DNA of 64,000 bases from Aminobacter ciceronei (GTDB taxonomy: Bacteria > Pseudomonadota > Alphaproteobacteria > Rhizobiales > Rhizobiaceae): assembly GCF_014138625.1 (NCBI RefSeq), contig NZ_JACJHY010000020.1, forward strand, positions 1 through 64,000, written 5' to 3'. Every line of letters starts with the position of its first letter. Position 1 is the stretch's first letter. Below the pieces are notes generated by a model. It made no database searches and was not told the origin of the DNA. It saw only the letters and a list, made by a program, of their open reading frames with translations. Both the position numbers and the translations under genes were made by a program. Shown here in pieces: positions 26,922 through 36,374 of this stretch.

Positions 26922-27012
26922 GCCGCCTGGTTGTCGCGCCCGGTGGCTGCCGCTCCTAGCATCGCAATCATGCCGACCGAAACCCCCGGCGGCCATGCGG
27001 GAGCGAAGCGCC

Positions 27013-28533
27013 ATGTGCGGATTTGTGTGCCTCTGGAACCTCGATGACGAGGAACTGGCCTCGCGGATGATCCGCAAGATGGAGCACCGCGGGCCGGACG
27101 CACTGGAGGTGCTGCGGCCAAGGAACATCCCGGTGGTCATGGCGCACGCCCGGTTGGCCATTATCGGCCCCGACAACGGGGCCCAGCCGATTTACCAGGG
27201 CGACGACATCCTGGTCGTCAACGGCGAGATCTACAATCATAGCGATCTCAGGGCGATCCTCGGCGAGAGCGCCTTCCAGACCCGCAGCGACAGCGAGACC
27301 GTGCTGCATCTTTTCCGCAAGAACGCGCTGCGCTGGGTGTCGCGGCTGGACGGCATGTTCGCCTTCGTGCTGGCGACCCCGGATCGCATCATTGCCGCGC
27401 GCGACCCGCTCGGCATCAAGCCGCTCTATGTCGCCCATATCGGCGAGGGGCTGGCGTTTGCATCCGAGCTCAAGGCCTTCGACGGCGTAGATGTCGCAAA
27501 GATCGAAGCGCTCGAACCTGGCGTCATGTTCGACAGCCAGGCCGGCATGCGGCGCTGGTACCGCATGCCGCAAGGTGCGGCCGACCCGGAGCCCGGTATC
27601 GACGAGGAGCTGACCTGGCGCGAGCTCAGGCTGGTGCTGGAAGAGGCGGTCGCCAAGTGGATGGTCGCCGACGTCGAGGTCGGGTCGTTCCTGTCGGGCG
27701 GGCTGGACAGCTCGATCATCGCGGCAATCGCCGCAAGGCAGTCGCCGAAGCGGCTGAAGACATTTTCCGTCGGCCTCGCCGGCAGCCCCGATCTGATCGC
27801 GGCGCGGCGGGTCGCCGGCTATCTCGGCACCGAGCATTTCGAGCATGCGTTTACGCCGGAAGAGGCTGCCGACGTGCTGCCGCATGTCATCTATCATCTC
27901 GAAAGTGCTGATATCGACCTGGTGCGTTCGGCGGTGCCGACGCATTTCGCCGCCAGGCTGGCGCGGCGGCACGTCAAGGCGGTGCTGACGGGCGAAGGCG
28001 CCGACGAGCTGTTTGCCGGCTATAGCTATCACCACGCCTATATCGACCGGCCGCGCGAGCTGGCAGACGAGCTGACGCGCTCGCTGGGCACGATGCACAA
28101 CATCAATCTGCAGCGCGTCGACCGCGTCACCATGGCCGAGAGCCTGGAGGCGCGCACGCCGTTCCTCGACCGCGAGCTGATCGATTTCGCCCAGAGCATT
28201 CCGGCGACGCTGAAGCTCAGGCGCACCGATCCGGCTTCACCCGAAAGCACCGGACCGACGACGGAGAAATGGATCCTGCGCAAGGCCTGCGCCGACTTGC
28301 TGCCGCATGATCTCGTCTGGCGCAAGAAGGCGCAGTTCGACGAGGGGTCGGGAGCTGTGACGGCACTTGGCGAGGCACTGCAGGCAATGACCGGCTCGGC
28401 CACGCCGCTCGACCGCGCCGCCGAGGGCGCGGTCTATGAGAGCCTTCTGCGGCAGAGCTACAGCGATCCCGATCGCATCATCAATGCGGCCGGCAAATGG
28501 GTCGCCAACCGGGTGTCGGTGGCGGTTGCCTAG
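27013..28533 (+). CDS. Asparagine synthetase B-like amidotransferase
   Basis: The 506-residue protein starts MCGFVCLWN, so Cys2 is the class II glutaminase nucleophile. For this reason the ATG at 27013 is chosen over one 18 bases upstream. The glutaminase domain (about 2-190) has KMEHRGPDALEV, NGEIYNH and a DSETVLHLF motif. The synthetase domain has the PP-loop SFLSGGLDSSIIAAI and the VLTGEGADELFAGY motif. It could amidate aspartate, but the position behind a polyamine importer and ureohydrolase allows another acid acceptor. Confidence 0.85.
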   Translation: MCGFVCLWNLDDEELASRMIRKMEHRGPDALEVLRPRNIPVVMAHARLAIIGPDNGAQPIYQGDDILVVNGEIYNHSDLRAILGESAFQTRSDSETVLHLFRKNALRWVSRLDGMFAFVLATPDRIIAARDPLGIKPLYVAHIGEGLAFASELKAFDGVDVAKIEALEPGVMFDSQAGMRRWYRMPQGAADPEPGIDEELTWRELRLVLEEAVAKWMVADVEVGSFLSGGLDSSIIAAIAARQSPKRLKTFSVGLAGSPDLIAARRVAGYLGTEHFEHAFTPEEAADVLPHVIYHLESADIDLVRSAVPTHFAARLARRHVKAVLTGEGADELFAGYSYHHAYIDRPRELADELTRSLGTMHNINLQRVDRVTMAESLEARTPFLDRELIDFAQSIPATLKLRRTDPASPESTGPTTEKWILRKACADLLPHDLVWRKKAQFDEGSGAVTALGEALQAMTGSATPLDRAAEGAVYESLLRQSYSDPDRIINAAGKWVANRVSVAVA

Positions 28534-28554
28534 ACGGGTGCTGCGAAGCGCCCG

Positions 28555-29958
28555 TCAGATCACCGGCTTGTGCATCAGGCCGAGATGGTCGCGCCGGAGC
28601 CAGCGCCACAACAGCAGCACCGACACCACGGCGAGGCCGGAGAACAGGCCGATCCAGATGCCGCGGCCCTCGAAGCCGAAGTGGAAGGCAAGCAGCACGC
28701 CAAGCGGCAGGCCGATGCCCCAATAGCCGATCGCAGCGAGGATCATCGGCACCTTCGTATCCTGCAGCCCGCGCAGTTGGCCTGCCGATACCGCCTGGGC
28801 GCCGTCGACGACCTGGAACAGGGCCGCGAAGACCAGGAAGCTGACCGCGAGGCCGACCACCTGCGCGTTGGCCGGGTCGCCGACGTCGATGAAGGCCGAG
28901 ATCAGCAAATGCGGCCAGAACACCATCACCAGCGCCATCAGAGCCATGAAGCCGACGCCAAGCACATAGGCCGTCCAGCCGGCACGCGTGATGCCGTCGC
29001 GGTCCCTGGCGCCGTAAGCCAGCCCGACGCGCACAGTGACGGCCTGGCCGAGACCGAGCGGGATCATAAAGGTGACCGAGCAGATCTGCAGCGCGATGGC
29101 GTGTGCTGCGAGCGAGGACGAGCTGATAAGCCCCATCAGGAATGCCGCGGCGTTGAAGATGGTCACCTCGAAGGCAAGGATGCCGGAGATCGGCAAGCCG
29201 AGTTTGAGCAGCGCCCTGAAGCGCGGCCAGTCGGCGCGCCAGAAGCGACCGAACAGGTGGTAGCGGCGGAACTTCTTCTCCATCATGACGACGGCCGCCA
29301 TGCCGACGAACATCATGCCGCTGGCGATGCTGGTGGCAAGGCCGGAGCCGGCGATGCCCATCTCGGGGAAGCTCCATTTGCCGAACACCAGAAGCCAGTT
29401 GCCGAGCGCGTTGGCCGCCACCGCGATCGCCATGATGACCAGCGCCCAGCCGGGCCGCTCCAGCGCCGAGATGAACGAGCGCAGCACGATGTAGCCGAAG
29501 AACGGCAAGGCCGCCCATTGCAGGTGATGGACGTAGATACCGGCTTGCTCGGCGAGTTTGGGCTCCTGGCCCATGGCCAGAAGTATCTCCTCGGCGTACC
29601 ACAACAGGGCCCAGATCGGGATCGAGATGAGCACGGCGATCCACAGGCCCTGGCGCACGGTGCGGCGGACGTCGCGCACCGAATGGCGCTTGCGGCCAAG
29701 CTCGGCCGCCATCATCGGCGAGGTCGCATACATCAGGCCGAGGCCGAAGATCAGTGGTGCGAAATAGAGGTTGGAGCCGAGTGCGCCGGCGGCCAGCGCA
29801 TCGGGACCCAGCCGGCCGAGGATCATCACGTCGGTCGCCGTCATCGCCGTCTGGGCGAGATTGGTGAGGATCATCGGCCAGGCAAGCGCCAGCATGGCGC
29901 GAAGTTCGTCGCGCCAAGGAGTGGCCGGTGATTGCGCGCCGGTTGCGATCGCAGACAT
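28555..29958 (-). CDS. MATE family efflux transporter
   Basis: The 467-residue protein has about twelve hydrophobic segments in two similar halves. MATE-like elements are the N-terminal LALAWPMILTNLAQTAMTATDVMILGRLG and the later AVTVRVGLAYGARDRDGITRAGW. These transporters export cationic drugs or metabolites using Na+ or H+ gradients. It converges on the asparagine-synthetase-like gene. Two copies of CGATATCGCG lie just upstream of its start and may be operators. Confidence 0.92.
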   Translation of the reverse strand: MSAIATGAQSPATPWRDELRAMLALAWPMILTNLAQTAMTATDVMILGRLGPDALAAGALGSNLYFAPLIFGLGLMYATSPMMAAELGRKRHSVRDVRRTVRQGLWIAVLISIPIWALLWYAEEILLAMGQEPKLAEQAGIYVHHLQWAALPFFGYIVLRSFISALERPGWALVIMAIAVAANALGNWLLVFGKWSFPEMGIAGSGLATSIASGMMFVGMAAVVMMEKKFRRYHLFGRFWRADWPRFRALLKLGLPISGILAFEVTIFNAAAFLMGLISSSSLAAHAIALQICSVTFMIPLGLGQAVTVRVGLAYGARDRDGITRAGWTAYVLGVGFMALMALVMVFWPHLLISAFIDVGDPANAQVVGLAVSFLVFAALFQVVDGAQAVSAGQLRGLQDTKVPMILAAIGYWGIGLPLGVLLAFHFGFEGRGIWIGLFSGLAVVSVLLLWRWLRRDHLGLMHKPVI

Positions 29959-29975
29959 GGTTTTCGTCTTTCGGT

Positions 29976-30010
29976 GGCGATATCGCGGCTCATTTGGCGT
30001 CGATATCGCG
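29976..30010 (-). promoter_or_regulatory. Tandem CGATATCGCG boxes upstream of MATE gene
   Basis: CGATATCGCG occurs at 29978-29987 and again at 30001-30010, a 23-base spacing of about two helical turns. Each contains the perfect palindrome CGATATCG. They sit 20-50 bases upstream of the MATE start, where a repressor would block transcription. The rest of the gap up to the LysR gene shows no coding. Confidence 0.5.
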
Positions 30011-30134
30011 AGTTTTGACGACGGAATCCGCCCTTTTGGCGCGTCGTGGCGCCGTTTGTGACCGAAAGTGCCAGTTGTGGCAAGCTGTCACCAAGACCAA
30101 GGATTATGCCAGCAGAGGTGGGCAGGCTGTGCTG

Positions 30135-31037
30135 TCAGTCGACTGTCGCATCCGTCGGGCAATTGAGCTCGGCCATGATCCATTCGCGGAAAGCCCGGAT
30201 CTTGGGCACGTTGCGGCGTCCCTCGGGATAGACCAGCCAGTAGTCGCCGCCATGGGCAGTGAGTTCGAACGGCTGGATCAGCCGGCCCTCGGCCAGTTCC
30301 GCGGTGAACAGCGCCGTGGTCAGGACCGTCACGCCCTGGCCGGCTATGGCGGCATTGGCCTCGGCGGCCTGCGAACCCAGGCTGGTATCGGGCATCCTGT
30401 CGAGTGCGTCCGCCGGCACATTGGCCTTTGCGAACCAGTCCTTCCACCAGATGTCGGCGGGGTTGAGGATCCTGAGCTTGAGCAGGTCAGCCGGCTCCTT
30501 GATCCCGCCGATGCTTTCGGCAAGGCGCGGGCTGAGCATGGGCGAAAATTGCGAGCGCAGCAAAAAATGGGTGGCAAGCCCGGGCCATTTGCCTGAGCCG
30601 GAGCGGATGCCGATATCCATCTCCTCGCGCGAGAAATCGACGAGGTAGCTCGAGGTGTCGAGGCGGACGGCGATGTTGGGGTGGCGCAGCTGGAACGAGC
30701 CGATGCGGGGGGCCAGCCAGTTCGACGCGAAGGTGTGGACCGTCGAAATGCCGAGCGTGCCGCCGGAGCCGGCGCGCGCCACCTGATAGGCCTCGCTCAA
30801 CAGCCCAAATGCCTCTGTCACCATCGGCACCATGCGGCTGCCGACCTCGGTCAGCACCACCTGGCGCGGTTTGCGCAGGAACAGCGGTGCGCCGACGCGC
30901 TCCTCGAGCAGCTTGATCTGGTAGCTGACGGCGGCCTGGGTCATGCCGAGCTCGGCCGCGGCCTTAGTGAAACTGCCCTGGCGGGCAGCGGCTTCGAACA
31001 CCCTGATCGCGGTCAAAGGCGGCAGCTGAAGCGGCAT
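30135..31037 (-). CDS. LysR family transcriptional regulator, GcvA type
   Basis: The 300-residue regulator carries a GcvA-type helix-turn-helix (LPPLTAIRVFEAAARQGSFTKAAAELGMTQAAVSYQIKLLEE) and a full effector domain. The ATG at 31037 has a GGGAG ribosome-binding sequence at good spacing; an ATG at 31052 or 31064 is possible. It is divergent from a small DUF1127-like gene, with an ATTG-N7-CAAT site between them, so this gene pair is likely to be its direct target. Confidence 0.9.
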   Translation of the reverse strand: MPLQLPPLTAIRVFEAAARQGSFTKAAAELGMTQAAVSYQIKLLEERVGAPLFLRKPRQVVLTEVGSRMVPMVTEAFGLLSEAYQVARAGSGGTLGISTVHTFASNWLAPRIGSFQLRHPNIAVRLDTSSYLVDFSREEMDIGIRSGSGKWPGLATHFLLRSQFSPMLSPRLAESIGGIKEPADLLKLRILNPADIWWKDWFAKANVPADALDRMPDTSLGSQAAEANAAIAGQGVTVLTTALFTAELAEGRLIQPFELTAHGGDYWLVYPEGRRNVPKIRAFREWIMAELNCPTDATVD

Positions 31038-31088
31038 TTCCCGCACTCCCATACATAAGGCCATTTAATGGGTCGTGATCGACGTTCA

Positions 31089-31103
31089 ATTGGAAAAGTC
31101 AAT
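31089..31103. promoter_or_regulatory. ATTG-N7-CAAT inverted repeat, candidate LysR box
   Basis: ATTGGAAAAGTCAAT contains a T-N11-A core and lies midway between the LysR start and the divergent small gene. It is shorter than the other two LysR-linked palindromes in this window, so confidence is limited. Confidence 0.4.
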
Positions 31104-31168
31104 CATTCCAGACCAATATCTAGGTCAAGACATCAGCACACTTCAAGCATCTCTAAAGGATGACGATC

Positions 31169-31348
31169 ATGGCCACGGCACAGGCAAGCCTTTTCCATTG
31201 CGAGCAGATCGGCTGGACCTCACGTCTGGCTGCAGCCTTCGGGCTGCGTTCGCGCAAACGCGTGCTGGACTTCCGTGACCTGCCGGACCACCTCCAGCGC
31301 GACGTCGGCTACATCGACGGCAAGGACCCTTGCGGCCGGCGGGTTTGA
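31169..31348 (+). CDS. Small DUF1127-like protein
   Basis: The 59-residue protein has a hydrophobic-basic N-terminal half and a C-terminal LDFRDLPDHLQRDVGYIDG. This resembles the LxDLxxxxLxDIG core of DUF1127 proteins, small arginine-rich proteins common in Rhizobiales, some of which influence RNA turnover and phosphate or carbon metabolism. The ATG at 31169 is preferred to that at 31160 because AAAGGA sits at proper spacing only for the second. It is divergent from a LysR gene. The match is short, so the family call is tentative. Confidence 0.6.
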   Translation: MATAQASLFHCEQIGWTSRLAAAFGLRSRKRVLDFRDLPDHLQRDVGYIDGKDPCGRRV

Positions 31349-31444
31349 GCCTCCGCACGCGCATGTGTTCCCCGCTGTCATATCAACGGTTCATTTCCGC
31401 CGCCAAAGCTCCTATGAGCAATGGGGTGAACAGGGACCGGTCAT

Positions 31445-32080
31445 ATGACGCCGAAGGCAGTGTATTGGGACATGGACGGCACGCTGATCGACAGCGAGCC
31501 GCTGCACGAGGAATCGCTTGTTTCGGCGCTGCGCAGCGTCGGCATCGAGCCGCCGGCCGACCTGCACGCGCGTGTCGTCGGCCAGGCGGCGCGGCCGGTC
31601 TATGAGGTGCTGCGCGACCAGTTCGGCCTCGCCCTAGACTTCGACGACTGGATTGCCCTCAAATACGATCACTATCTGGGCCGCGCGCCGGACCTGCTTC
31701 CGCGCGAGGGCGCGATGGAGATCTTTCGCGATCTGAAGGCAAGGGGTGTGGTCCAGGCGATCGTCTCCAATTCAGACCGCTTAGTGGTCGAGGCCAATTT
31801 GCAGGCCGTCGGCGTGCACGAGCCGACGATGAAGACGATCAGCCGCAACGACGTGCGTCTCGGCAAGCCCGATCCCGAACCCTATCTGCGCGCCGCCTAC
31901 CTCACCGGCATCGACCTGGCCGACACGGCTGTCATGGAAGACAGCGTCACCGGCGCCATGGCCGGCGTTGCCGCCGGCATGCGCACAATCTTCTGGCCGC
32001 AGGACAAGATCGATGGCCCGGCTGGCGCCTTGGTGGCGCATAGCGCTAAAGAGGTCAGGGCGCTGCTTGGGCTGGACTAG
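31445..32080 (+). CDS. HAD family phosphatase / beta-phosphoglucomutase-like
   Basis: The 211-residue hydrolase has motif I DMDGTLIDSEP with the nucleophilic aspartate, an alpha-helical cap, motif II IVSNSD, a conserved lysine in GKPDPEPYL and motif III/IV MEDSVTGAMAGVAAGM. It acts on a small phosphorylated metabolite; sugar phosphate or phosphoglycolate are typical for this subfamily. It stands alone, with about 95 bases to the preceding small gene. Confidence 0.88.
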   Translation: MTPKAVYWDMDGTLIDSEPLHEESLVSALRSVGIEPPADLHARVVGQAARPVYEVLRDQFGLALDFDDWIALKYDHYLGRAPDLLPREGAMEIFRDLKARGVVQAIVSNSDRLVVEANLQAVGVHEPTMKTISRNDVRLGKPDPEPYLRAAYLTGIDLADTAVMEDSVTGAMAGVAAGMRTIFWPQDKIDGPAGALVAHSAKEVRALLGLD

Positions 32081-32117
32081 CTACGAGGATCTGGACGGGA
32101 CTTTTTGGCGCGGCGGA

Positions 32118-32320
32118 GATGTCACGGCGTGAATCCCGGATCTTCGCGACGTCGCTTCGCTCTGCTCCGCCCGAGGGTGACGAACGCATTTGCCCTCATG
32201 GCTAACTCCCAACGACGGTGAATCGCAGAGCCGTCATCTCACATTCGTCATCCTCCGGCGGCGCAGGAGTGGAACGACTGCGCAGACCCCGCATCCGTGC
32301 CGTAGCGTCGGCGATCAAAC
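32118..32320. repeat. Imperfect inverted repeat pair in the gap after the HAD gene
   Basis: A first arm (about 32125-32184, with GATCTTCGCG...CTCTGCTCCGCCCGAGGGTGACGA) and a second arm (about 32250-32312, with CGTCATCCTCCGGCGGCGCAGG...GCGCAGACCCCG) are diverged inverted copies. They resemble a rhizobial intergenic repeat built on GTCATCCTCGGGC...GACCCGAGGATC. No gene is visible in this gap. Confidence 0.6.
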
Positions 32321-32343
32321 GGTGACGAAATAAAACCCGCCTC

Positions 32344-33102
32344 TCAGTTCCGGTACACCGGCTCCTGCTCGTCGAGGATCGCCTTGAGCTCGGCGAGGTG
32401 GCGCTCGGCCTGGCCGGGATAGTCTTCCTGCTCGAGCGCGGCCTTTTCGGCGATCTCATCGGATAGCTTGCGCAGCGGCCGGCCGGTCCACAGCGCCTTG
32501 ATGTAGGTCTCGCAGGCGCGCTCGAAATAATAGAGCCGGTTGAAGGTGTCGGCGACGCTGTCGCCGATGACCATGACGCCGTGATTGCCCATGATCATCA
32601 CCTTGACCTTGGGGTCGGCGAGCAGCTGCGAGCAGCGTTCGCCCTCTTCCTCGAAGGCGAGCCCGCCATAATGGCCATCGACGACATGGCGGCGGAAGAA
32701 GATCGCGGTGTTCTGGTCGATCGGCGGCAAGGTGGAATCGGCAAGCGAGGCCAGCACGGTGGCGTGGATCGAATGGACATGCATGACGCAGCGCGCGTGC
32801 GCGCAGTTGCGATGGACCGCGCCATGCAGGCCCCATGCGGTCGGGTCGGGCGCGTTGGGGCCTGACATCGTCTGGGGGTCGTTGGCGTCGATCAACAGCA
32901 GGTCGCTCGCCTTGATGCGCGAGAAATGCACCTGGTTGGGGTTCATCAGGAACTTCGAGCCCTCGTCGTTGACGGCAAGCGAGAAATGGTTGGCCACAGC
33001 TTCGTGCATATTGAGTCGCGCCGTCCAGCGGAAGGCGCAGGCGAGGTCGACGCGCTCTTCGTAGAACGGCAGATTGGTCTGCTTGAGCTGGGTGACGGGC
33101 AT
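32344..33102 (-). CDS. Class II aldolase/adducin family protein
   Basis: The 252-residue protein has the zinc-site motifs of the family: HNHF-like region NHFSLAV near residue 40, CVMHVHSIHATVLASL around 105-120 and GNHGVMVIGDSVADTFNRLYYFERAC around 175-200. Members cleave sugar phosphates or decarboxylate and isomerise related compounds. The closest sequence type (TARLNMHEAVANHFS and PNAPDPTAWGLHGAVHRN) is common in soil bacteria and is not biochemically defined. It lies alone before the urease accessory block. Confidence 0.88.
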   Translation of the reverse strand: MPVTQLKQTNLPFYEERVDLACAFRWTARLNMHEAVANHFSLAVNDEGSKFLMNPNQVHFSRIKASDLLLIDANDPQTMSGPNAPDPTAWGLHGAVHRNCAHARCVMHVHSIHATVLASLADSTLPPIDQNTAIFFRRHVVDGHYGGLAFEEEGERCSQLLADPKVKVMIMGNHGVMVIGDSVADTFNRLYYFERACETYIKALWTGRPLRKLSDEIAEKAALEQEDYPGQAERHLAELKAILDEQEPVYRN

Positions 33103-33217
33103 TTGTTCCTCCCTCGCAATTTGCTGGCGTATCGTACCTTCGCAAGGTCGTTGCCGGCTTCGGGGCGATGCGGTGGCAGGAAGAATGCCGCGTCATGACT
33201 GGCGCGGCAACATCGGC

Positions 33218-33849
<632 letters not shown>

Positions 33850-33853
<4 letters not shown>

Positions 33854-34290
33854 GACTGGAATCCGTTGAAGGCGAGGATGACGAAACCCGTGCCGATGAC
33901 GAGGCACAGTGGCGAATAATACCGCCTGTCGAGCCGAGCGAACGGCATCTCGGGCGAGAGCCTGCGCCATGCCGGCGTGAAGCCGGCAATGCCACGGCCG
34001 ATAAACACCAGCGCGACCATCAGCGCCGACGCTGCCAGGCCAGGCTTGGGAAAGGGCGTGGCGAAGACACCGACAAGCGCCAGCGGCCACAGCGTCGCCA
34101 CGATGAGACAAGCGGTGACGGCGAAGCAGGCAAAGGGCGTGGGCATGGTCCTGATGCCGCGAGCCCCGACGACAGCGCGGGCGCAGGAGGCCTGGTCCGT
34201 ACCGGGCCAGACGCCGCCGAGGCCCCAATAGGCGTGGATTGCGGCGATCAGATAGAGCACGAAGGCCAGGGCGAAGGCGAGAACGATCAT
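33850..34290 (-). CDS. DUF3995 small membrane protein between ureF and ureG
   Basis: The 146-residue protein has four hydrophobic segments and resembles DUF3995: [17 protein letters not shown] near the N-terminus, [13 protein letters not shown] in a loop and [20 protein letters not shown] near the end. It overlaps the ureF stop by four bases and the ureG start by four, so the three are translationally coupled. A link to nickel or urea handling is inferred only from this position. Confidence 0.8.
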
Positions 34291-34955
34291 GAGCGGAACA
34301 GTCTCGAATGTTGGGTCTCGTGGCGCATCGCCATGATGTCGGAGGTTAGGGCAGCGGACCCCAGATCGTCGAGGGTCGATACTGCCGCACGTGCGCCCAC
34401 ACGGAGCGCCACAGGCTCGAAGCCGGCAATGATGCTGGTTGCAGCCGTCTGGCCAATGACGCTTAGCCGGATTGCCGCCTGAACGAGGTTGGTGGAGAAA
34501 GCCTGCAGCCAGGCGGCCAGCGCATCTTCCAGCGTTATGCCATGGGCGCCGGTGACGGCGCCGACGGCGACGCAATAGGGGCACTCGGCCGGAAGCCGCG
34601 CGACGACAGGATGCGGCCAAGCAGCGGCGGCGCTGAGGAAGGCCTCGCCCTGCAGCATCGATTCCATGTGGCGCTCGCGCGAGCCGGCCAATGCTTCGGC
34701 GAGTTCCGCCACCTCGCGCAGGTCGCCGTCGGCAGCGGCGCGGCGCCAGCTTTCTGCGAACAGCACCGCGTCGTTCCAGCCCGAGCCGATCTCGGCGAGC
34801 GCAGTCAGCCATGCTGCGAGGTCGTCGCGGCTGCCGATCAGATTATCATGTGCGGCCCGTTCGAGGCCGTGGCTGTAGGAAAATCCGCCGACCGGGAAGG
34901 TCGGCGACAGCCAGGCCATCAGCCGCAACAGCGAGGCATTGCCGCGCTCAGTCAT
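34287..34955 (-). CDS. ureF: Urease accessory protein UreF
   Basis: The 222-residue protein has the UreF features [24 protein letters not shown], the central EGEAFL-like [10 protein letters not shown] and a C-terminal [27 protein letters not shown]. It forms the UreD-UreF-UreG complex that activates urease. The ATG at 34955 lies within the histidine-rich 3' end of ureE (eight-base overlap). Longer upstream frames are low-complexity shadows of that histidine tract. Confidence 0.95.
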   Translation of the reverse strand: MTERGNASLLRLMAWLSPTFPVGGFSYSHGLERAAHDNLIGSRDDLAAWLTALAEIGSGWNDAVLFAESWRRAAADGDLREVAELAEALAGSRERHMESMLQGEAFLSAAAAWPHPVVARLPAECPYCVAVGAVTGAHGITLEDALAAWLQAFSTNLVQAAIRLSVIGQTAATSIIAGFEPVALRVGARAAVSTLDDLGSAALTSDIMAMRHETQHSRLFRS

Positions 34956-35547
34956 GGTGGTGATGATGGTGGCCGCCATGGTCGTGGTGATGAGCATGGT
35001 CGTGCTCATGATCATGCTCGGGGTGGTCATGACCATGATTGTGGCTTCGTTCGTGATGATGGGCGTGACCGTGGGAATGACCATGATCATGCGCGTGGCT
35101 GTGATCGTTGCCATGGCCGGAATAGGCGCCGCGCACAGGCTCGAAGGGGGCCACGATGTCGATCACCTCGGCACCCAGACCCTCCAACATCGTCTTGATG
35201 ACATGATCGCGCAGGATGAGGATGCGATCAGCCGATATGGCAGCGGCGAGATGGCGGTTGCCGATGTGCCAGGCGAGCTGCGTCAGGTGGGCGGCGTCGC
35301 GGGCGCGGATGTCGTAGAGCTCCTCCTCGGCGGCGACGATGCCTGCCGTGCGGCCGTCTTCCAGCAGCAGGAGGTCGCCGGTTTCGAGAACGATCGGCTC
35401 GGGCAGGTCGACAAGCACGCGTTCGCCCTGAGACAGCCCGATGGCGCGGCGCCTGATGTGGCGCTCGTCATGGGCGAGGACGGCGACGTCGAAGGGCTGC
35501 GCGCCGGTGGCGGCATCGGCATGGGTGATCTTGGTTGCGCGCAGCAT
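34948..35547 (-). CDS. ureE: Urease accessory nickel chaperone UreE with long histidine-rich tail
   Basis: The 199-residue protein has the UreE domains: an N-terminal peptide-binding half and a nickel-binding half containing [11 protein letters not shown]. The last 57 residues (143-199) include 29 histidines, with HD, HG and HHH runs ending in six histidines. Such tails store nickel. The length is at the long end for UreE, where the tail commonly holds fewer than 15 histidines. It starts the second urease block and overlaps ureF by eight bases. Confidence 0.95.
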   Translation of the reverse strand: MLRATKITHADAATGAQPFDVAVLAHDERHIRRRAIGLSQGERVLVDLPEPIVLETGDLLLLEDGRTAGIVAAEEELYDIRARDAAHLTQLAWHIGNRHLAAAISADRILILRDHVIKTMLEGLGAEVIDIVAPFEPVRGAYSGHGNDHSHAHDHGHSHGHAHHHERSHNHGHDHPEHDHEHDHAHHHDHGGHHHHHHD

Positions 35548-35589
35548 GAGGCGTTTGTTCCTGTGGCGTGATGGTTGAGCGCCGGTCGT

Positions 35590-36177
35590 TCAGACGATGG
35601 TGTCGAACAGCCGCCAGATCCACGATATCTGATACAGCAAAGTGGCTGTCACGAAAGCCAGATGATATCGCCTGCTCGCTGTGGCGATGGCGATGAGGCA
35701 AAGTGCCACCAGGATCGGCGTGCGGATCAGGTACTCGCCACCGAAATGGGCGAAATGCGCCTCGCCCTTGACCAGCGTGTCGATGACGTCGAGTAGATAA
35801 GTCAGCGCCAGCAGCCCGAAAAACCAGGCGCGGCGCGAATAGAAGAAATCCTCGTAGCTTTTGTAGTCCTGCATTGAGTCGGGGAAGAGCAGCGCGCACA
35901 GCAGGAACAGCGCGATGGCGTAGCCGAGGATGAACAGGTAGGTGCCGAAGGTCCAGCTGTCGATGGCGTAAAGGCCGAACTCCCACCACCAGAAATGCAC
36001 CAGCGTCAGAAGCAGCGACGCCACCCAGGCGAGGTGCACCGGGTAGAGCCTGTACTGGTCGGGATGCTGGACGATGCGGGCGACGCCCGACAGGAGCCGC
36101 GCCATGCCCAGGCCGATGATCATGCCCATGACGATGCGGATATGCGGGAAGACCTCGGCCGGGATATCGGGCGTCAT
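35590..36177 (-). CDS. Hypothetical membrane protein
   Basis: The 195-residue protein has about six hydrophobic segments, with aromatic-rich LVHFWWWEFGLYAIDSWTFGTYLFILGYAIALFLLCALLFP in the middle. I do not recognise a named family. The ATG at 36177 follows AGGAG at six bases and excludes an unlikely N-terminal extension. It lies 42 bases upstream of ureE in the same direction and may be co-transcribed with it, although no function in urease maturation can be read from the sequence. Confidence 0.75.
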   Translation of the reverse strand: MTPDIPAEVFPHIRIVMGMIIGLGMARLLSGVARIVQHPDQYRLYPVHLAWVASLLLTLVHFWWWEFGLYAIDSWTFGTYLFILGYAIALFLLCALLFPDSMQDYKSYEDFFYSRRAWFFGLLALTYLLDVIDTLVKGEAHFAHFGGEYLIRTPILVALCLIAIATASRRYHLAFVTATLLYQISWIWRLFDTIV

Positions 36178-36313
36178 GGGACGCTCCTGGGATGGTCGAA
36201 TGCGGACATTGTCGGTTCCGGGAAAGTTTTCACGGCGAGGGTTGGAGGGAGCATCGTGCGCCGAATCAGCTGTCCAGCCAATAGACGTTGCCGTGAGCAC
36301 GCCGTGTGCGAGA

Positions 36314-36353
36314 CACAAAAAAACCCCGGCGCGCTTTCGCGGCCGGGGTTTGT
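36314..36353 (-). terminator. Strong intrinsic terminator after the peroxiredoxin gene
   Basis: On the minus strand, ACCCCGGCCGCG and CGCGCCGGGGT form a stem with a short AAAG loop, followed by a run of seven T. It sits about 20 bases beyond the peroxiredoxin stop and would prevent read-through into the downstream genes. Confidence 0.9.
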
Positions 36354-36374
36354 ATCAAGCGAGGACGGCGAAGC

